Program-made: the position numbers and the translations under genes
Assembly (NCBI RefSeq): GCF_029960645.1
Contig: NZ_JASBQY010000009.1
Coordinates: 62,001 to 126,000, forward strand
DNA length: 64,000 bases
Direction: 5' to 3'
Source of the DNA: Arthrobacter sp. AL12
GTDB taxonomy: Bacteria > Actinomycetota > Actinomycetes > Actinomycetales > Micrococcaceae
Shown: piece by piece, positions 62,749-64,000 of the stretch
Layout: every line of letters starts with the position of its first letter
Position numbering within the stretch: position 1 is the first letter of the stretch
The notes under the pieces: generated by a model
Told to the model about the DNA's origin: nothing
Database searches by the model: none
The model's input: the letters and a program-made list of their open reading frames with translations, nothing else

Positions 62749-63588
62749 ATGACCCCAGTCCCCGCAGCCACCTCGGCCACCCGGAAATCCCGCCCGCAGA
62801 CCAGCCTCACCGTCCTGCGCCGCGAGCAGCTATCGCCGCACATGGTCCGGATCATTGCGGGTGGGCCGGGCTTCGCCGGCTACGTGAACAACTCCTTCGT
62901 GGACCGTTACGTCAAGATCGTGTTCCCGCAGCCCGGGATCGGCTACCCGGAACCGCTGGACCTTTGGGAAGTCCGGGAGTCCATGCCGCGCGATCAGTGG
63001 CCGCACACCCGGACCTACACGGTCCGCTGGGTCGACGAGGCGGCCGGCGAACTCGCCATCGACTTCGTGATCCACGGCGATGAGGGCCTCGCGGGCCCGT
63101 GGGCCGCGTCGGCCCGGCCCGGCGACGCCCTGACGTTTACCGGCCCGGGCGGCGGGTATAACCCGGATCCGGCCGCGGACTGGTACCTCTTCGCGGGCGA
63201 CGAGTCCGCCCTGCCGGCCATCGGCGCCTCGATCGAATCGCTGCCCGGCGATGCCCGGGGCCTGGCCTTCCTCGAAGTGGACGGCGACGCCGACGTCCAG
63301 GCCATCGCCGCGCCGGCCGGTGTGGAACTGCGCTGGCTCCTGCGCGGAGGTGTGCCTGCCGGGGCCAGTGAACTGCTGGTCAACGCGGTGCGCGACGCCA
63401 CCTGGCCGGAGGGCCGTGTGCAGGTCTTCGCGCACGGCGAACGCGGCTACATGAAGAGCCTGCGGCAGGTGCTCTACGCGCAGCGCGGGCTGGAGCGTTC
63501 CCAGGTTTCGCTCTCCGGCTACTGGGCGATGGGCCGGGTGGAGGACGAGTTCCAGGCTGAGAAAAAGCTGCCCGTCGGGGAGATCTAA
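62749..63588 (+). CDS. Siderophore-interacting flavoprotein
   Basis: A 279-residue SIP-family ferric-siderophore reductase. The FAD-binding part contains DRYVKIVFPQPG and RTYTVRWVDE with GPWAASARPGD; the NAD-binding-like part has YLFAGDESALPAIGASIESL and the terminal SLSGYWAMGRVEDEF. It releases iron from imported siderophores in the cytosol. Regulation by DtxR would fit, but no clear iron box is seen in the 85-bp upstream gap. Confidence 0.93.
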   Translation: MTPVPAATSATRKSRPQTSLTVLRREQLSPHMVRIIAGGPGFAGYVNNSFVDRYVKIVFPQPGIGYPEPLDLWEVRESMPRDQWPHTRTYTVRWVDEAAGELAIDFVIHGDEGLAGPWAASARPGDALTFTGPGGGYNPDPAADWYLFAGDESALPAIGASIESLPGDARGLAFLEVDGDADVQAIAAPAGVELRWLLRGGVPAGASELLVNAVRDATWPEGRVQVFAHGERGYMKSLRQVLYAQRGLERSQVSLSGYWAMGRVEDEFQAEKKLPVGEI

Positions 63589-63647
63589 CAGGCGCAGAAT
63601 CCAGCAGGCGGAAGACCTGCAGTCGCTCGACCAGCAGACGCGAAGAC

Positions 63648-64000
63648 CTAGCGGCGCCGGGCCCGCCGTCGTTCGTTGCTGGCCAAGCCACGCGTCAGGG
63701 GCCGGGCGAGCGTGTCACCGAGGACAATGCCGGCTGCCACCCCCATCACGATGGCCCCGGCGTTGAGCATCCCGCCGGCTCCGATGAGGATCTCGGATTC
63801 CTCAATGGTCAATACATACATGGATCGGAATATGGTGAGTCCGGGCAGCAGGATCAGCGCTGCCGGTACGGCAACGACCAGCTGCGGGGCGCCCATCCGT
63901 AGGGCGAGCACGCGGGCCAGCAGACCGATCACCACGGCGGCGAGGGCCGGTGCGAACCGCGGCCCGATACCTGCGGCTTCACCGCCGATGAGGACCAGGT
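63648..64000 (-). CDS. Threonine/serine exporter (ThrE family), C-terminal part
   Basis: Open from the right edge to a stop at 63648; 117 codons are visible. Hydrophobic segments alternate with short loops: GLLARVLALRMGAPQLVVAV, VPAALILLPGLTIFRSMYVL, and AGAIVMGVAAGIVLGDTLAR. This matches the last helices of ThrE-type exporters, with an Arg-rich end. The 5' part lies outside the window. Confidence 0.8.
   Translation of the reverse strand, partial: LVLIGGEAAGIGPRFAPALAAVVIGLLARVLALRMGAPQLVVAVPAALILLPGLTIFRSMYVLTIEESEILIGAGGMLNAGAIVMGVAAGIVLGDTLARPLTRGLASNERRRARRR

Overview
The window is chromosomal DNA from a high-G+C actinobacterium, most likely a Micrococcaceae member close to Arthrobacter or Pseudarthrobacter. 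The signs are strong GC bias at third codon positions, frequent GTG and TTG starts, XPB-type helicases, c-di-AMP riboswitches in front of secreted cell-wall hydrolases, DtxR, DUF3027, DUF3263 and DUF6457 proteins, and a CIRCE-controlled groEL. No phage, integrase, IS transposase or CRISPR array was seen. The window is mostly core genome with short accessory islands.

Layout. 1-2.6 kb: a TspO-like membrane protein and an MFS exporter, divergent from a MarR regulator with a three-part operator. 2.6-9.8 kb: a minus-strand myo-inositol catabolic operon (iolC, Cgl0159-type aldolase-fold gene, iolD, iolE-like, iolG) with a decayed gene at each end (iolH-like and tautomerase) and two copies of one operator-like sequence. 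9.8-11.1 kb: an ArsR/SRPBCC pair and two copies of a palindromic repeat. 11.1-19.2 kb: sucCD, a lipoprotein, a broken glycosyltransferase gene, pcrA and an inositol-monophosphatase-family enzyme. 19.3-24.7 kb: accessory stretch with a TPR protein divergent from a tiny secreted-peptide gene, a GGDEF-EAL protein with a STAS-like partner, and a DUF998 protein. 24.7-29.4 kb: tRNA-Arg(CCT), DUF6314, Nudix, an ABC exporter and an ABC-F protein behind a promoter-proximal hairpin. 29.6-32.6 kb: an Xre-like regulator with three tandem paralogous membrane proteins. 32.7-39.8 kb: GH38 alpha-mannosidase, the molybdenum-cofactor cluster mobA-DUF6457-moeA-fdhD, and an HNH protein. 40-43.3 kb: NlpC/P60 and M23 hydrolases, each behind a ydaO-type c-di-AMP riboswitch, then DtxR. 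43.5-51.8 kb: serC, MFS, DUF3027, a cold-shock protein, and an XPB helicase pair. 51.9-64 kb: FHA protein, MprAB-like two-component system, lone WXG100, RNase HI, groEL with CIRCE, substrate-binding lipoprotein, csp, LytR_C protein, DUF3263, ung, a siderophore-interacting protein and a partial ThrE exporter.

How genes work together. The iol genes should turn myo-inositol into central metabolites, and sucCD is a TCA step. The mob/moe/fdhD genes mature molybdoenzymes such as formate dehydrogenase. The paired riboswitches would tie wall hydrolysis to c-di-AMP. The least explained units are the TPR/peptide pair (20.07-21.52 kb), which has the layout of a peptide-signalling module, and the Xre plus three-membrane-protein cassette (29.6-32.6 kb).
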